From Sphaerulina vaccinii (lineage: Eukaryota > Ascomycota > Dothideomycetes > Mycosphaerellales > Mycosphaerellaceae): a stretch of 64,000 bases of DNA. Position 1 is the first letter of the stretch; each line of letters opens with the position of its first letter. Below are positions 42,323 to 52,627 of this stretch, one piece after another. The notes beneath the pieces were generated by a model. It saw nothing but the letters and a program-made list of their open reading frames with translations, made no database searches and was not told the origin of the DNA. A program made the position numbers and the translations under genes. The stretch is from contig JAKUDP010000028.1 of the NCBI GenBank assembly GCA_022570795.1, positions 248,001-312,000 on the forward strand. The letters are read 5' to 3'.

Positions 42323-43352
42323 ATGGACTGGCATCAGAACGCCCGCGGCAAGCGGCAGTATGACTGGTACAAGGATGAGGTCGAGGCCTTCACGGAATAC
42401 CGTCTGTACAGATCGACAAATAGAGTGGAACTGCCCCCGGGCGGAGCATGGGACGAAGAGACCAAGAACGAGACTCGCAAGGTCATGAAAGAAATGCTGC
42501 AGCAATTCGAATCGCTCATCAATACCGAGGACGTTCACGAAATCAACGACCTGGGCAACAAGGTTTGGAAAGATCCAGAGCGGCCAACTAGGAACTACTG
42601 GGGCTTCTCGGAGGAAGGACTGGTCGGCATGAGAGCTATGCGAGAGTACGAGGAGAAGGAGGGTTTCAACGGTCCAGGAGTACGGAAACTCGTGAAGCGA
42701 GTGCGAGGTGAGGTTGATACTTTGAAAGCCCACGCAGCTTTGGATTCGCATCAGCATCGTCCAGGTATTACAAACGATGCAGCGCGCCTGGAGCAAGCTC
42801 GTCAAAGCCGCTACCGCGACAGCCAACAGTACAGCAGAATGCCTCCGCCCTTACCAGAATCAATGCCAGATTTTTGTGTGAAGCACAGAAGCGATAAGCG
42901 CGATACCGAACACTCAGAGACACAGTCATTCCCTCGCCAGATTCGACCTGAAGATATCGCCACAGGCTACTAGGGAGCACATCAAGAAGAAACCAGGCAC
43001 TATCGCACTTCAGGCGGCACCGCTCCTCACTCCTTGCAGCCCGAGTCTCATTGTCGGACCTTCACTTGCTCTTTTCGGCTTCGGTCAGCTTGGTCCAGTG
43101 GTTGGTGAGTCGCTCCTATTGACTTGTAGAAATCTAATGCTGACACGTTCTCGCGCAGGCTTCGCAGCGCCTGCCGTGAAGACCACCCTCGGGACACCAC
43201 CGATGTTCAGCGCCATGAAGAGTGTGGCAATAGCAGGCTGGGGCGCACCGATCGTTGGGAGCGTGGTCCCAGCTGGGAGTTTGATAGCCAATGGAGCTTT
43301 GTGTGCACTTCAATGGAAAAAGTATCACGCGCACATGGGGAAGAAGTCGTAG
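42323..43352 (+). CDS. Protein with IFI6/27-like C-terminal domain (gene A)
   Basis: Tentative three-exon model 42323-42877, 42966-43104, 43159-43352 (295 aa). The first exon encodes a charged, soluble N-terminus (MDWHQNARGKRQYDWYKDEV; LPPGGAWDEETKNETRK) without known domain. The downstream frame has no ATG of its own, so it must be spliced on; a GTGAAG..CACAG intron at 42878-42965 keeps phase. The C-terminus reads EHIKKKPGTIALQ, GPSLALFGFGQLGPVVG|FAAPAVKTTLG, FSAMKSVAIAGWGAPIVGSV, then a basic end KKYHAHMGKKS. This pattern of Gly/Ala-rich membrane helices is that of the interferon-inducible IFI6/IFI27 (Ifi-6-16) family, small membrane proteins linked to mitochondria or ER in animals. Fungal function unknown. 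The first junction is the weakest part. Confidence 0.6.
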
Positions 43353-43602
43353 AATCACTGCGAGATGCCGAAGTCCTGTACTGCCAATAGCGCGAACAAG
43401 TCTCCTACTCTTGAGACAGCTCCATATTGCTTCACTTGTCTTCGTTTAAGGTGTCAAAGCTTGAAACCGTCGCCGTTGCCGCTGCAGTGATCGTCGGCAC
43501 TAGTAAAGCTCGCCGCAGGTGAAGTGTTCCAGAACAATCGACTTCAACATCAACCAGCTGTCGACTTCCATCGCTCAGTATTCATCTCTGTCGTACGCAA
43601 AC

Positions 43603-44643
43603 ATGCACCCCTCGACTCGCGCCCTCACTGGCTACGCAGAAGGAGTCGGCGGTGCAACCAATTTGCAACCTCTCCTGCACAGCTGTCTGCGACATATCGA
43701 ATCAGATTGCAACGCCACACCAGTTCGAGAGTTATATCAAGCCATCGAAGAGTGCTGTGATGATATCAGGTCCGACTGTCAGGTTGACAAACTGGACATC
43801 GACAACCTTATCGACAGCACCTCGTCCGATATGAAGCTCTGTCATGGCATGTTGATCCTACTGCAACTCCAGTGCTCTGTCAGTCAAGTTCGTCAGGAAG
43901 GAGAGGATCCCATACAACCAGATGATAGCCAGAGTGCCCAATTCGGCGAAGAGCAAGCAGAAGACTTCTTCGACGGCGTGAAACGCAGCTTCGCGTGGTT
44001 GATCGAAGGACTCCATGATCTCGAGTGGGACGACCTTCCAGAACCTGCGAAGGAGTATATCAAGCAGAACCCAGGCACGACTCGATCTCAGTTCATCCAT
44101 CTTCTCATTCCACTCGTTCCCCAGCTGGACTATGGACCCTTTCTCGCTGGGCTAGGCTTCACAAAATTGAGCCCGAGAGCTGGTAAGTGCTGCGCAACAC
44201 TGGCGCCCAGAAGCTGACGGTGTCTCGCAGGTTCGCTGGCTGCTGCTTTCCAGTCCAGATATGGCACACTATGGGCATTCAGAGTCATGCAAAGTGCTGC
44301 AATGGGAGGCCATTATGGAATGTCAATGGTCAATGCTGTGTCAGAGGCCGGTAAGTACTGCCTGACATGATAATCACTCACACCCGGAAGCTGATCATGT
44401 CTTGCAGGTTCACTGGCAGCTTCTCTCCAGTCCGTGTTAAGCACGCCACTGCCGTTCCAAGGTTTTCGGAGTGCTGCAATGGATGGCGGTTCGGAGACGT
44501 TCACTGCAAATCGTGTTGGGCCAGCGGGAAGTCTTGTAGGGCTTGCATTCCGACTTCTGGGTATGAAGCTGCAGGACGATCACCATGTGCAGAAGGGCTG
44601 TAGGGTGGTGAAGCAGGGAGTGTTTGCTTGTGCCGCTTTGTGA
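43603..44643 (+). CDS. Protein with duplicated IFI6/27-like C-terminal domain (gene B)
   Basis: Exons 43603-44182, 44231-44350 and 44408-44643 give 311 aa; both introns are GTAAGT..TTGCAG/TCGCAG in the same phase. The N-terminal 150 residues are acidic and Cys-containing (IEECCDDIRSDCQVDKLDID), unlike gene A. Then AKEYIKQNPGTTRSQFIHLL matches the TREHIKKKPGTIALQ segment of gene A. Two tandem modules follow, each beginning at an intron: AG|SLAAAFQSRYGTLWAF with VMQSAAMGG, and AG|SLAASLQSVLSTPLPF with FRSAAMDGG. The end is basic. The SAAMGG-type motif is typical of IFI6/27-like domains. The ATG at 43519 in the same frame is an alternative start. Confidence 0.72.
44183..44407 (+). repeat. Duplicated intron-exon unit in IFI6/27-like gene B
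   Basis: Introns 44183-44230 and 44351-44407 share the ends gtaagt and gaagctgannntgtctngcag, and the exon starts that follow (44231 and 44408) match at 22 of 26 bases by eye. The repeat thus covers an intron 3' half plus the next exon start, showing duplication of a whole exon with its intron. Confidence 0.75.
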
Positions 44644-44944
44644 ACCTGCTCGGAAGGCAGACTGCGTTGAAGCAGGAAATACTCACCAGTATCGCGATGC
44701 TCTCGGATGAGAGGTTGTAGAGCAATGGAACTTCGATCGCTATGCTAATGCTACCACCAAGCACAAAGCAAGGCATCAACAGAACTATTTACACTCTCAT
44801 CAACAGCACTGCGGGGCAAAGCTTTCTTTCTTTCATTCATCAATTCATGATACGGGTATTCAACTCTCCACCAATCCAATACACAGCCACAAAAACAAGC
44901 AAGCCAGATAGATAGAGCACCCAAGCATCTGCTGGCCTTCGCTT
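44644..44944. other. Convergent intergenic region
   Basis: 3' flanks of IFI6/27-like gene B (plus) and the Ysc84-type gene (minus). Nothing else seen. Confidence 0.55.
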
Positions 44945-46209
44945 TCACACAACTTCAACGTAATTCGATGGAAATATGCCTTCGCGGTTCCCTATCCTTC
45001 CTGTCCACCAATCTGCTTCGTTCTGAGTTCTCTTGACGATATCAATGACGTCCCCCTTCTTAAAGCCCAGATCTCCGGGTTGATCGGCTTCAAATGTGAA
45101 CTTCGCAATGGCTTGACCAGGTGATGCCGATGCTAGCTTACTGCCAAAAGCAGGCTTGGGTGCCGAAGGTCTTCCAGGTGCAGGACCTTTGCGATCAGAG
45201 TAGACATAGTCCGTCTGATCGCCAATCGTAGATGATCGACTCCGACCTTGCAGACTGTCGAATGTCTCATTCGGGTTCGCGCGTCCTGTAGGGTTCTGCC
45301 ATGTCGAAGCACGATTCGGTGCACCAAACTCGTTGTCCTGTCGAAAGTCTCCAGTCCTCTGTGTTGCAATACCTTCCTGATACCCAGTACCCGTCCTGCC
45401 CTGCCATACCACATCCTCATGACTCTCGTCATACACTGGCACATCGTTATACATGGCATCATCCTTGAAACTCCCTCCCACACCCGCAAAGATCCTCGAA
45501 TTCAGCACTCTTGTGAGAGGTTCAGCCTGCGGAGGAACAGGAACATTCCCACCAAGTAATTCCCTCGCAGTCAATTTCCTCCCATACATCTTCTCATTCG
45601 CATCTCTCCTCTCGATCAACACTGAACCTTCCAGTGACACACCCGCAAACAACCCTTTAGTCTTACTGTATGCAAAGATACCACTAACACTCTTGAGACT
45701 AGCAGCTCCAGCAGCTTCAGCATTCCTCCCCACCGGTCCAGCAGCAATACTGACATTTCCTCCCAATGTCAAAGATCCAACTTGCGAGAAGGTCTTAACC
45801 GCTGACGCATCGTTGAGGATAAACACGAAATCCGTCAATTCGAAGCCGATTTGTCCACCAAAGCCTCCTCCTACTGTTCCGATTGCTGAGGGCGCTGACC
45901 AGGTTCCATCGGCTAGTCGAGCGACTACTACGCCAGAGCCGAAACGTCCTGAACCGAGGAATCCGGCTTTGAAGACTGTGATTATCGCGAGGCCTTTAGC
46001 ATTGGCGAGGATGGAGGGTGGGATTACTTTGTCTGGACCGAAGGCTTGTCGGGGGTCGATGAAGGAGGCGAGAATGCGACCGCATTTTTTGCATTCGCCT
46101 GTTCTTTCTATTAGTATGTGCTTATGATATAGGACGTATGGCATGAGGTGGGGTGTAAGTACTCACTTCGCATGGACGAGGGCAGCGGGTTGTTGAGAAA
46201 CGGCGGCAT
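44945..46209 (-). CDS. SYLF and SH3 domain actin-patch protein (Ysc84/Lsb3 family)
   Basis: Ysc84/Lsb3 bind phosphoinositides and actin through the SYLF domain and bind Las17/Sla1 proline motifs through SH3, in endocytosis. Exons 46209-46167 and 46098-44945 give 398 aa; intron GTGAGT..AACAG with a CTAAT branch site. The start MPPFLNNPLPSSMRSECKKC parallels yeast Ysc84. SYLF motifs: ASFIDPRQAFGPDKVIPP, LANAKGLAIITVFKAGFLGS, GTVGGGFGGQIGFELTDFVF and AYSKTKGLFAGVSLEGSVL. A polar linker follows, then a C-terminal SH3 with ALYxF-type AKFTFEADQPGDLGFKKGD, DWWTGRIGNREGIFPSNYVE. Divergent from SFT1 with 275 bp between ATGs. Confidence 0.93.
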
Positions 46210-46484
46210 AGTGGGCGATGTCCTTTTCAGCTGAACAATACTGTGAGTGGTATACTGATCGGATCTCAGAAAAGCAGATGCTGCCCGTAGTTGTAAGTAG
46301 ATCGATGAAGGCAGCAATTCGTGAGCTCAGCTGTTCAGATCGTGGCGCAGGCGACTGCTACGTAATTGCCTTCTTGTTGTTCGGCTTCGCATCCGAGCTC
46401 ACTAATTCACCTCCTTCTCTTTCACATGTGAATGCGCCAACATCACGAACACCCCAAATCACACCTCAACGACTACTCCTCACC

Positions 46485-46841
46485 ATGTCCGAAGCCTATG
46501 AACGCGAACGGTACGCGAGCGCCAGCGAGCCCCTTCTCACCACCTCCCATGGCCCAGTCTAACATAGCCATAGTCAGAACAACGACTCCCTCTCCTCCCT
46601 CTCCCAAAAAGTCTCAGCCCTCCGCAGCGTAACAATCGACATATACGACCATGCCCGAGATCAACATATTATCGACAACACCTCAGACACTTTCTCCACT
46701 ATGACTACTTCTCTGAAAGGCTCGAGTCGCAGATTGATCACGATGGCGCAAACGGGGAATAAAGTTGCTGTGTTGAAGTTGGCAGGAATATTAGTGGGTG
46801 CTGTACTACTGCTGTACTTCGTTTATCATTTGATATTTTGA
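46485..46841 (+). CDS. sft1: Golgi SNARE Sft1
   Basis: Qc-SNARE of intra-Golgi retrograde transport. Exons 46485-46510 and 46574-46841 give 97 aa, the same as yeast Sft1; intron GTACGC..CATAG, with a short first exon. The rejoined protein starts MSEAYERERQNNDSLSSLSQ, then a heptad SNARE core (KVSALRSVTIDIYDHARDQH; IDNTSDTFSTMTTSLKGSSR) and a C-terminal tail anchor (LAGILVGAVLLLYFVYHLIF). It is shorter than Bet1 and lacks Bet1's N-terminal segment, which favours Sft1. Donor GTACGC is a weak but acceptable form. Confidence 0.85.
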
Positions 46842-47136
46842 GGATGCTTGAGAGGAGAGTGTGATGCTGGGTTAGCGATGGCGTTTAGGGATGGGTATGT
46901 TGCATGGGAAGGGTGTTTATATCATGGAGAGAGCATAGGCAGGCAGAACATTTATTATGACAGACAATGGAAAAGGAATATGTCTCAAGATCGTGCTTGC
47001 ATCATATATTCGTTTAGTCAAGCAGACTACATTCTAGATATGTGAGATGCTTCTGGTGACAAGAGAGTCCTCATAGAACAACAGGCGAGGAGCATGCTGT
47101 ACTCAGAATTTCTGCAAGACATTTGACTGTCCTGAT
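46842..47136. other. Convergent intergenic region
   Basis: 3' flanks of SFT1 (plus) and the ArfGAP gene (minus). Nothing else seen. Confidence 0.5.
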
Positions 47137-48876
47137 CTAGCCCCAGACGTTCCCGAACAAGTCGTCTGAGTTACTGGCGCCTCCACCACCACTCTTAGTT
47201 GGCCCAGGTGTTGTAGCAACAGGACTGGCATGCGACCAGCCTCCAAACTCTTCATCCTGCTGCACTGAGAACCCGCTCGCACTTGTAGAGGTATTGCTAG
47301 GTGCAGGCTTTGCAGGCTCTGCATCACCCCAGCCACTATCAAACGCGCTCGTGGTCACAGCCGGTGTAGGCTTAAAAGACGCAACAGGTGATGGTGCTTT
47401 TGTGACTGACGGCGCAGCAGTAGTCTGACGAGGAGGTTCCGGATCAGGAGTCGACCACGCATCGTTGGAATCCCAGACATTCGAGCTCGCAAAGTTGGAG
47501 ATAGAAGACGTTTGTGCTGCCTTCGGTGCCGGTGGCGGTGGAGCTTGCTGCTGGGACAGATTGAAAGCTGAGAAGTTCGCCGATGAAATCGGAGGCGGCT
47601 TGTTCGCAGGCTTAGCCGGCAGTGCAGGGGCGGCATCCATACTGAAGAGATCACCCATACTGCTTGTAGCTGGAGGCGCTGGGCTCTTCGCCGCTGGTGA
47701 TGTTATAGGTGATGCTGAGGAGAAATCGCCAAAGTCTGCCCCGAAACTGTCACGCGCCTGCCTAGTTTGAGTCGGCGGTGATGTCTGCTTCGGTGGCGGA
47801 GCAGGCTTGGCATCAAAGAAGCTCCCACCACTGAGTGTTGATGTCTTTTGCTGTGCTGATGCTTGCCTGCTGTGGCCAGAAGGTGCCGAGAAGTTGGAGA
47901 ATGGTGTGGATTTGGCCTGGGCTGGTGGGCTGGCGAAGGAGAACGAATCGAACGCATCTTGAAGGCCCCCGAGTGCCTGGGCATTCGATTGTGGTTGTTG
48001 TGCAGTTGGTGATGTCAAAGGAGGAGATGACATTCCTGAGAAGGCGTTCGCGGCAGGCTGTGCTGGCGGTGCGGCCGGCTTCGACGCGTATAAAGATAAT
48101 ATGGATTGCTTCAGATCTGATCGACCAGAAGCCGCGCTTGGTCCAGTGCTCGATGGTCGAGCGGGAGGAGCTGATGATGTTCCACCGAAGAAGTCCATTC
48201 CCAATAGACTCTCGCCTGGTCTCGTCTGTTTCGGTGGTGCAACAGGCGCTTTCGGAGGAGCGGGTCTGCTCATAGATGGTTCCGTCGTGTTAGGTCTCGC
48301 AGGTTGCGCTGCTGCTGGCTCTGACATATCGCCAAACAGATCCATTTGTGGCTGCTGTGCTCGAGGCGGGCCTGGCATAGCTTGTCCATTCCTTCCACTC
48401 ACAGCCCTCTCCTTCACTTGCTGTTGCACGACGTTCAATGGCACATCGTCGTCTGCCCCTCCATCTTCTAGTGTGCTCGGATCTGGCATAGGTCCATCCA
48501 TGACCCACCGCTTGCTGTCATATTTTGTCCTGATGAAGTTCTCAATCTTCGCCTCATTAGGCACATGTCCCTCTGCCAGCTTATGCTCCCAGTATTTGTT
48601 CGCCCTGCCGTTTCCCCATTTCAGCATGCTCGCCATTTGTTCGTCGGTCCAGGAGTCCAGATCCACTGATTTCACTTTGGAGATGTGTGTGCCCATGCCT
48701 CGGTGAATGCCCGAGCACCGTATGCACACGAAGATACCAAGGTTCCAACTCGCCCATCGTGGATGCTTGTTGCGTTTACAGTCGGCGCAGCTCTTGTTCG
48801 ACTCTAGCTTCACCAATTGCTTCAACGTGGCTCGATTCTGTTCGGCCTTGTCAGGCCCTCCCGTTCGTCGTGACAT
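47137..48876 (-). CDS. age2: ArfGAP protein, Age2/SMAP type
   Basis: GTPase activator of Arf acting in trans-Golgi and endosomal traffic. Intronless, 579 aa. The zinc-finger ArfGAP domain is N-terminal: CADCKRNKHPRWASWNLGIF followed by VCIRC gives the four Zn ligands, with the Arg finger in GIHRGMGTHISKVKSVDLDS. ALKWGN-type MLKWGNGRANKYWE and FIRTKYDSKRWV complete it, to about residue 125. The rest is long and disordered, rich in P, A, S and Q, with DLFGDMSEP, GMDFFGG, DAFDSFSF and DLFGNVWG motifs like those that bind clathrin and adaptor appendages. Yeast Age2 is 298 aa; the longer tail is usual in filamentous fungi. Confidence 0.88.
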   Translation of the reverse strand: MSRRTGGPDKAEQNRATLKQLVKLESNKSCADCKRNKHPRWASWNLGIFVCIRCSGIHRGMGTHISKVKSVDLDSWTDEQMASMLKWGNGRANKYWEHKLAEGHVPNEAKIENFIRTKYDSKRWVMDGPMPDPSTLEDGGADDDVPLNVVQQQVKERAVSGRNGQAMPGPPRAQQPQMDLFGDMSEPAAAQPARPNTTEPSMSRPAPPKAPVAPPKQTRPGESLLGMDFFGGTSSAPPARPSSTGPSAASGRSDLKQSILSLYASKPAAPPAQPAANAFSGMSSPPLTSPTAQQPQSNAQALGGLQDAFDSFSFASPPAQAKSTPFSNFSAPSGHSRQASAQQKTSTLSGGSFFDAKPAPPPKQTSPPTQTRQARDSFGADFGDFSSASPITSPAAKSPAPPATSSMGDLFSMDAAPALPAKPANKPPPISSANFSAFNLSQQQAPPPPAPKAAQTSSISNFASSNVWDSNDAWSTPDPEPPRQTTAAPSVTKAPSPVASFKPTPAVTTSAFDSGWGDAEPAKPAPSNTSTSASGFSVQQDEEFGGWSHASPVATTPGPTKSGGGGASNSDDLFGNVWG

Positions 48877-49104
48877 GATGTGACCGAGATGTCAGTGTGC
48901 GAGCGAGTGTTCCAGATAGGTAACAGTCCAAGATGTAAGCAGGCAGCAAGTTGGGTGTGAAATGTATGTCGAGACGCACGCTGTGGCCTTGAACCAGAAA
49001 CCAGACAAAGCGGAGCCCAAAGTTTGTCCGTGCACGATCCCCACTAACACATGCTGATGACAAGGATGTGATGATATGAGCAGTCAATAGAGGTGTAGTT
49101 TAGA

Positions 49105-51637
49105 CTATCTACCTACATTCTCTATCAGACCTGCTGCCACTGTGCTGCCTTCTGCTCGCAGCACAACACGATCGCCAACCTCGAGTGGAGCGCCATCATC
49201 TAAAGCAACTCTCACAACAGCTCGCTGACCAGCCTTTACAATCCGCGGCTTCTTCTTCAGCACCTCGTCTTTAGCATTGACTATGCTGAACAGCTGGTTG
49301 ATCTGTCCTGGTACATGTAATCGGCCAACATGAACGTCAACGCTCTGCGGTAGAAGAGCATCGATAGCTTGAACTCTGACAATGACATTCTTCGCCACGA
49401 GCACCGGCTTCGAAGCGCTGCAAGCTATGTCGCCACTCCTCAGATGTTGAGGTTCAATGTCTGCAAGGTGAAGGCTGACAATGTCTCCGGCTGCTGCCCA
49501 CTCTTTCGCATCACCTGCCAGTTCAATGCCCTTGACTGTTGCACTTTCTCCCCTAGGCTGAATAGTAATGGACTCCCCAACTTGCACAGTCCCGCTGCGC
49601 ACAAGACCAGATATGGAGACAGGATTCTGTATTCCACCTCGGAATACATCTGCGATTTGCAGGCGCAGAGGCTTCTTTATGAGTTCGGTCGAAGTCGTTG
49701 TGGCAGCAGATTGCTCAAGTTGTTGTAGTAGCGTTGGATGGTTCTTCACCCAGCCAGCTTCTGAACTCTCGGGAGGTGCCTTCACCACGTTCTCGCCACT
49801 GAGGCCACTGCAAGGCATGAATGCAATGTTCTCTTTCGAGAATCCCGTCTCAGTCAAGACTTTCCGTACTTCCGATCCGACAGTTTTGAAGATTGGCTGA
49901 TCCCAGGGCTGTGGAGTGGAGTCGAGCTTGTTGACAGCAACCACGATCTCCCGCAGCCCAACAGCGTGAGCCAGTAGGATATGCTCTCTTGTTTGGCCTT
50001 TCAATCCCGACTCGAGCTGATTTGCGTCCACTACTAACACTGCAAGGTCGGCCATAGAAGCGCCACCAATCATATTGGGTATGAAGTCGCGATGGCCAGG
50101 GGCATCAAGTATTGTGAAGTCCGCAGTATCGGTACTGAAATGGTGCTGGGCGATATCGACTGTGACACCTCGTTGACGCTCTTCTGTGCCTGTGTCCATG
50201 ACCCAGGCCAATGCGAAGGAGGCCTTGCCCATCTCTGTTGCTTGCTTCTTGAATCTAAATGTTATCAGTGTCCATTGACATGTCTTGAGATAGGAGGAGC
50301 ACTCACTTGTCGACATCTCTTTGGGCTACAGCACCAGTGTCAAGAAGTAGCCTGCCCATAAGCGTACTCTTGCCATGATCGACGTGTCCAATGACTACAA
50401 AAGCTGCTGATTTTCGCTTTGACTTCTCTTCTGCCCACAGCTTCGGCACATCCAGGCCTTTGCTCTTGACCTTCGGCGTGGAATCAAGTTTCAGCGCCTC
50501 GGTCTTCTTTGCAAGGCCATTTGAACTGGGTTGTGTCTGTTTCACTTTTTCTGTCGTAATGATGTTGATTAGCTAAATCCTTCCTATGAGCCTTCACTTG
50601 TTCAAGCCTCTGCTGCCTTGCTGTGCCCTGATCACTGTGTCATCAGGAGAAGGCCCTGTGAAAGCGCTCAAGCTGTAGCTGTCGCCGAAGAAATCCCGAA
50701 GACCAATGTTCTTGCTGCCTTGAGACTCAGAAGACTTGGTTGCAAGCGTAACGCCAAATGCAGTAGGAGAGCTCCGAAGATCTGGCAGGACTTCCTTCGG
50801 CTCTTCAGGTGGAGGAGTGGGCGCTCGCGGAGGTGGCGTAGGAGATCGTTTCCGTCGAACAGGATACTTCTTTGGCTCTTCTGTAGCCGCAGGTAGATTA
50901 TTCTCCTTTGTATCCTTAGACTTGCTTAGCCGATCAAGCGCGCTGATCGAATCATTTGCCGTAGCTTGTGGTGGTTGCTGCGAGGCTGCGGCCTTTCTTC
51001 TCCTCTCCTCTGCTAGCTTCGCCAGTTTCGAAGACCCTCCCAGAAGTCGTGGCTCTGGAGGTACACGCCGAGCCGGGACCAACAGACCAACGTCTTGTGC
51101 AGGCACATTTGTCCAGGGAGTGCCTCTGAACCAGTCTGCAGCTGACATTGGTAGCATTGTTGACCTCGAGTCTGCCAGAGCCTGATCAGTGGCTGACCGC
51201 CTACATCGCTCACGAGCTTGCCCACCTTGATGTTCACTTGCAAATGTGTCCTCCCTCCAGGCAAGTCTTGTCTTCAATGTAAACAGGAAATGGCACTCAC
51301 CTGCAATAATAGCACTCTGCTCAGCCGCCTCGTCGAATTTGCTCTTCGGTTTGTCCTTCTTTACTTCCTGCTGTTTAGGAGCTTGTGGTGTCTTCGAGTT
51401 CTTCAGATATGCCACACTCTTGCCCACGTCCCAGAAGTAATGCCATAATGCATCCTCAATCTGTTTTGTTGTCGCTGGTACTCCCGCCTCGTCTAGCTCT
51501 GCTCTCACGACCGGCGTCAAGGACGCGAAGTTCTCTTTGTCCTCTGCTGAGTATTCGCCTTGCTCTTCTTCCGCGTATTCGTCCTCATCTGAGTAGACAT
51601 CGTCATCGTCGTAGTCAATATTCTTGACTCGTTGCAT
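49105..51637 (-). CDS. hbs1: Ribosome-rescue GTPase Hbs1
   Basis: eRF3-like GTPase that with Dom34 splits stalled ribosomes. Model: 51637-51301, 51171-50598, 50525-50307 and 50254-49105, 759 aa. The N-terminal domain (IDYDDDDVYSDEDEY; IEDALWHYFWDVGKSVAYL) is the small helical Hbs1 domain. A disordered linker with GLRDFFGDSYSL follows. The G domain starts at AAFVVIGHVDHGKSTLMGRL, with RQRGVTVDIAQHHF (switch), DAPGHRDFIPNM and VNKLDS, then EF-Tu-like domains II and III. The third-exon acceptor was placed at 50526 (acacaacccag) because a closer CAG breaks phase. Intron 1 (129 nt) has no stop in frame. An alternative acceptor remains possible. Confidence 0.85.
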
Positions 51638-52627
51638 TTTGTCCTCTGACTCGTGGTCTTGTTGGTTGTTGTATCGAAGCTGACCAGAGCAGTTGAGATC
51701 CTCAGAGGAAGTGTTGAATGGCAGCAGAAGATGTTCTCACTCTCTCGAATGTTCCTGTCTGCACTTTTCGTAGAAGTGTAGTAGCTCATGTTCGGAGCTC
51801 CACACTGCGGGCAGCCACGATGGATCTACACGATACGAGACGGCAAGTGGATCTCGAGTGAACAGACGAACGTTGGAGGATATGCACTGATCTACAGCAG
51901 CGATACCTCACCTCATCTAATGTACACTTCACTTACATCGTCGATGGCCTACTATTCTGAAAGTAGCTCACTCGCGGAAGGTATCGCAGATCATCATGCT
52001 TCGACGACGTTTGACCGCCGACGCGAGCTGCGACAAGACCACTGTTCCTGCTACCTTACTGCTCAAGCCGAAGGGCGCATTCGCCACAGTGCGAGACTAT
52101 TCAATATGACTCTCTAGATGAGGAATATCACTTCTAGCGTTCCAGTACGAAAGGGGAGCTGAGACAGGCAGATGATGGACCTTGAAGAAGATGCAGTCAA
52201 GTAAGTCTTCTTATCCAAAATGAATCTATCTATCGAATCGAACAAAAGGATACGCACAAGAAGTGTTCAAAAGGGGGTATATCATCATCGCTTCCCAGGG
52301 GTATAGGCAAGTCGTGTTCGTCCATATGCATTCGCCACCCAACACCAGAGCCAGCGACCCTCGAAGTCGAGAACCGACTGGCAAAGACGAGGTGGCAAAG
52401 CTTTTTCCTCCCATCGGCAAGAACTCCAAAGCTGAAAAACCTCAACAATGAAAGCGCTTCCGTCATGCATAAGTCGTTATAAAACAGCAAGCTCTCCAAA
52501 CATCCAACATCTCTCGAGCTCAATAGCCCAGCTCAGCCCCTATGCCAATCCAAACCCGCGAGCGCGCATGCGCGCTGCTGTACAAGAAAGATACTCAAGT
52601 GGTATCAAGTTCGCGATCGAATCTGCT
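51638..52627. other. Intergenic, HBS1 upstream region
   Basis: About 1 kb between the HBS1 start and the end of the GPI-type gene. A plus-strand frame from 51788 to 52117 begins MFGAPHCGQPRWIYTIRDGK but has no recognisable domain and was not called. Nothing else seen. Confidence 0.5.

Noticed and set aside
50546..50553. HBS1 exon 3 acceptor at gacag before aaaaag
   Set aside because: Gives the wrong phase relative to the GTGAAG donor; the later acccag keeps the frame.
51788..52117. Possible 109-aa protein starting MFGAPHCGQPRW
   Set aside because: No recognisable domain, no supporting splice sites, and it lies in the HBS1 upstream region.
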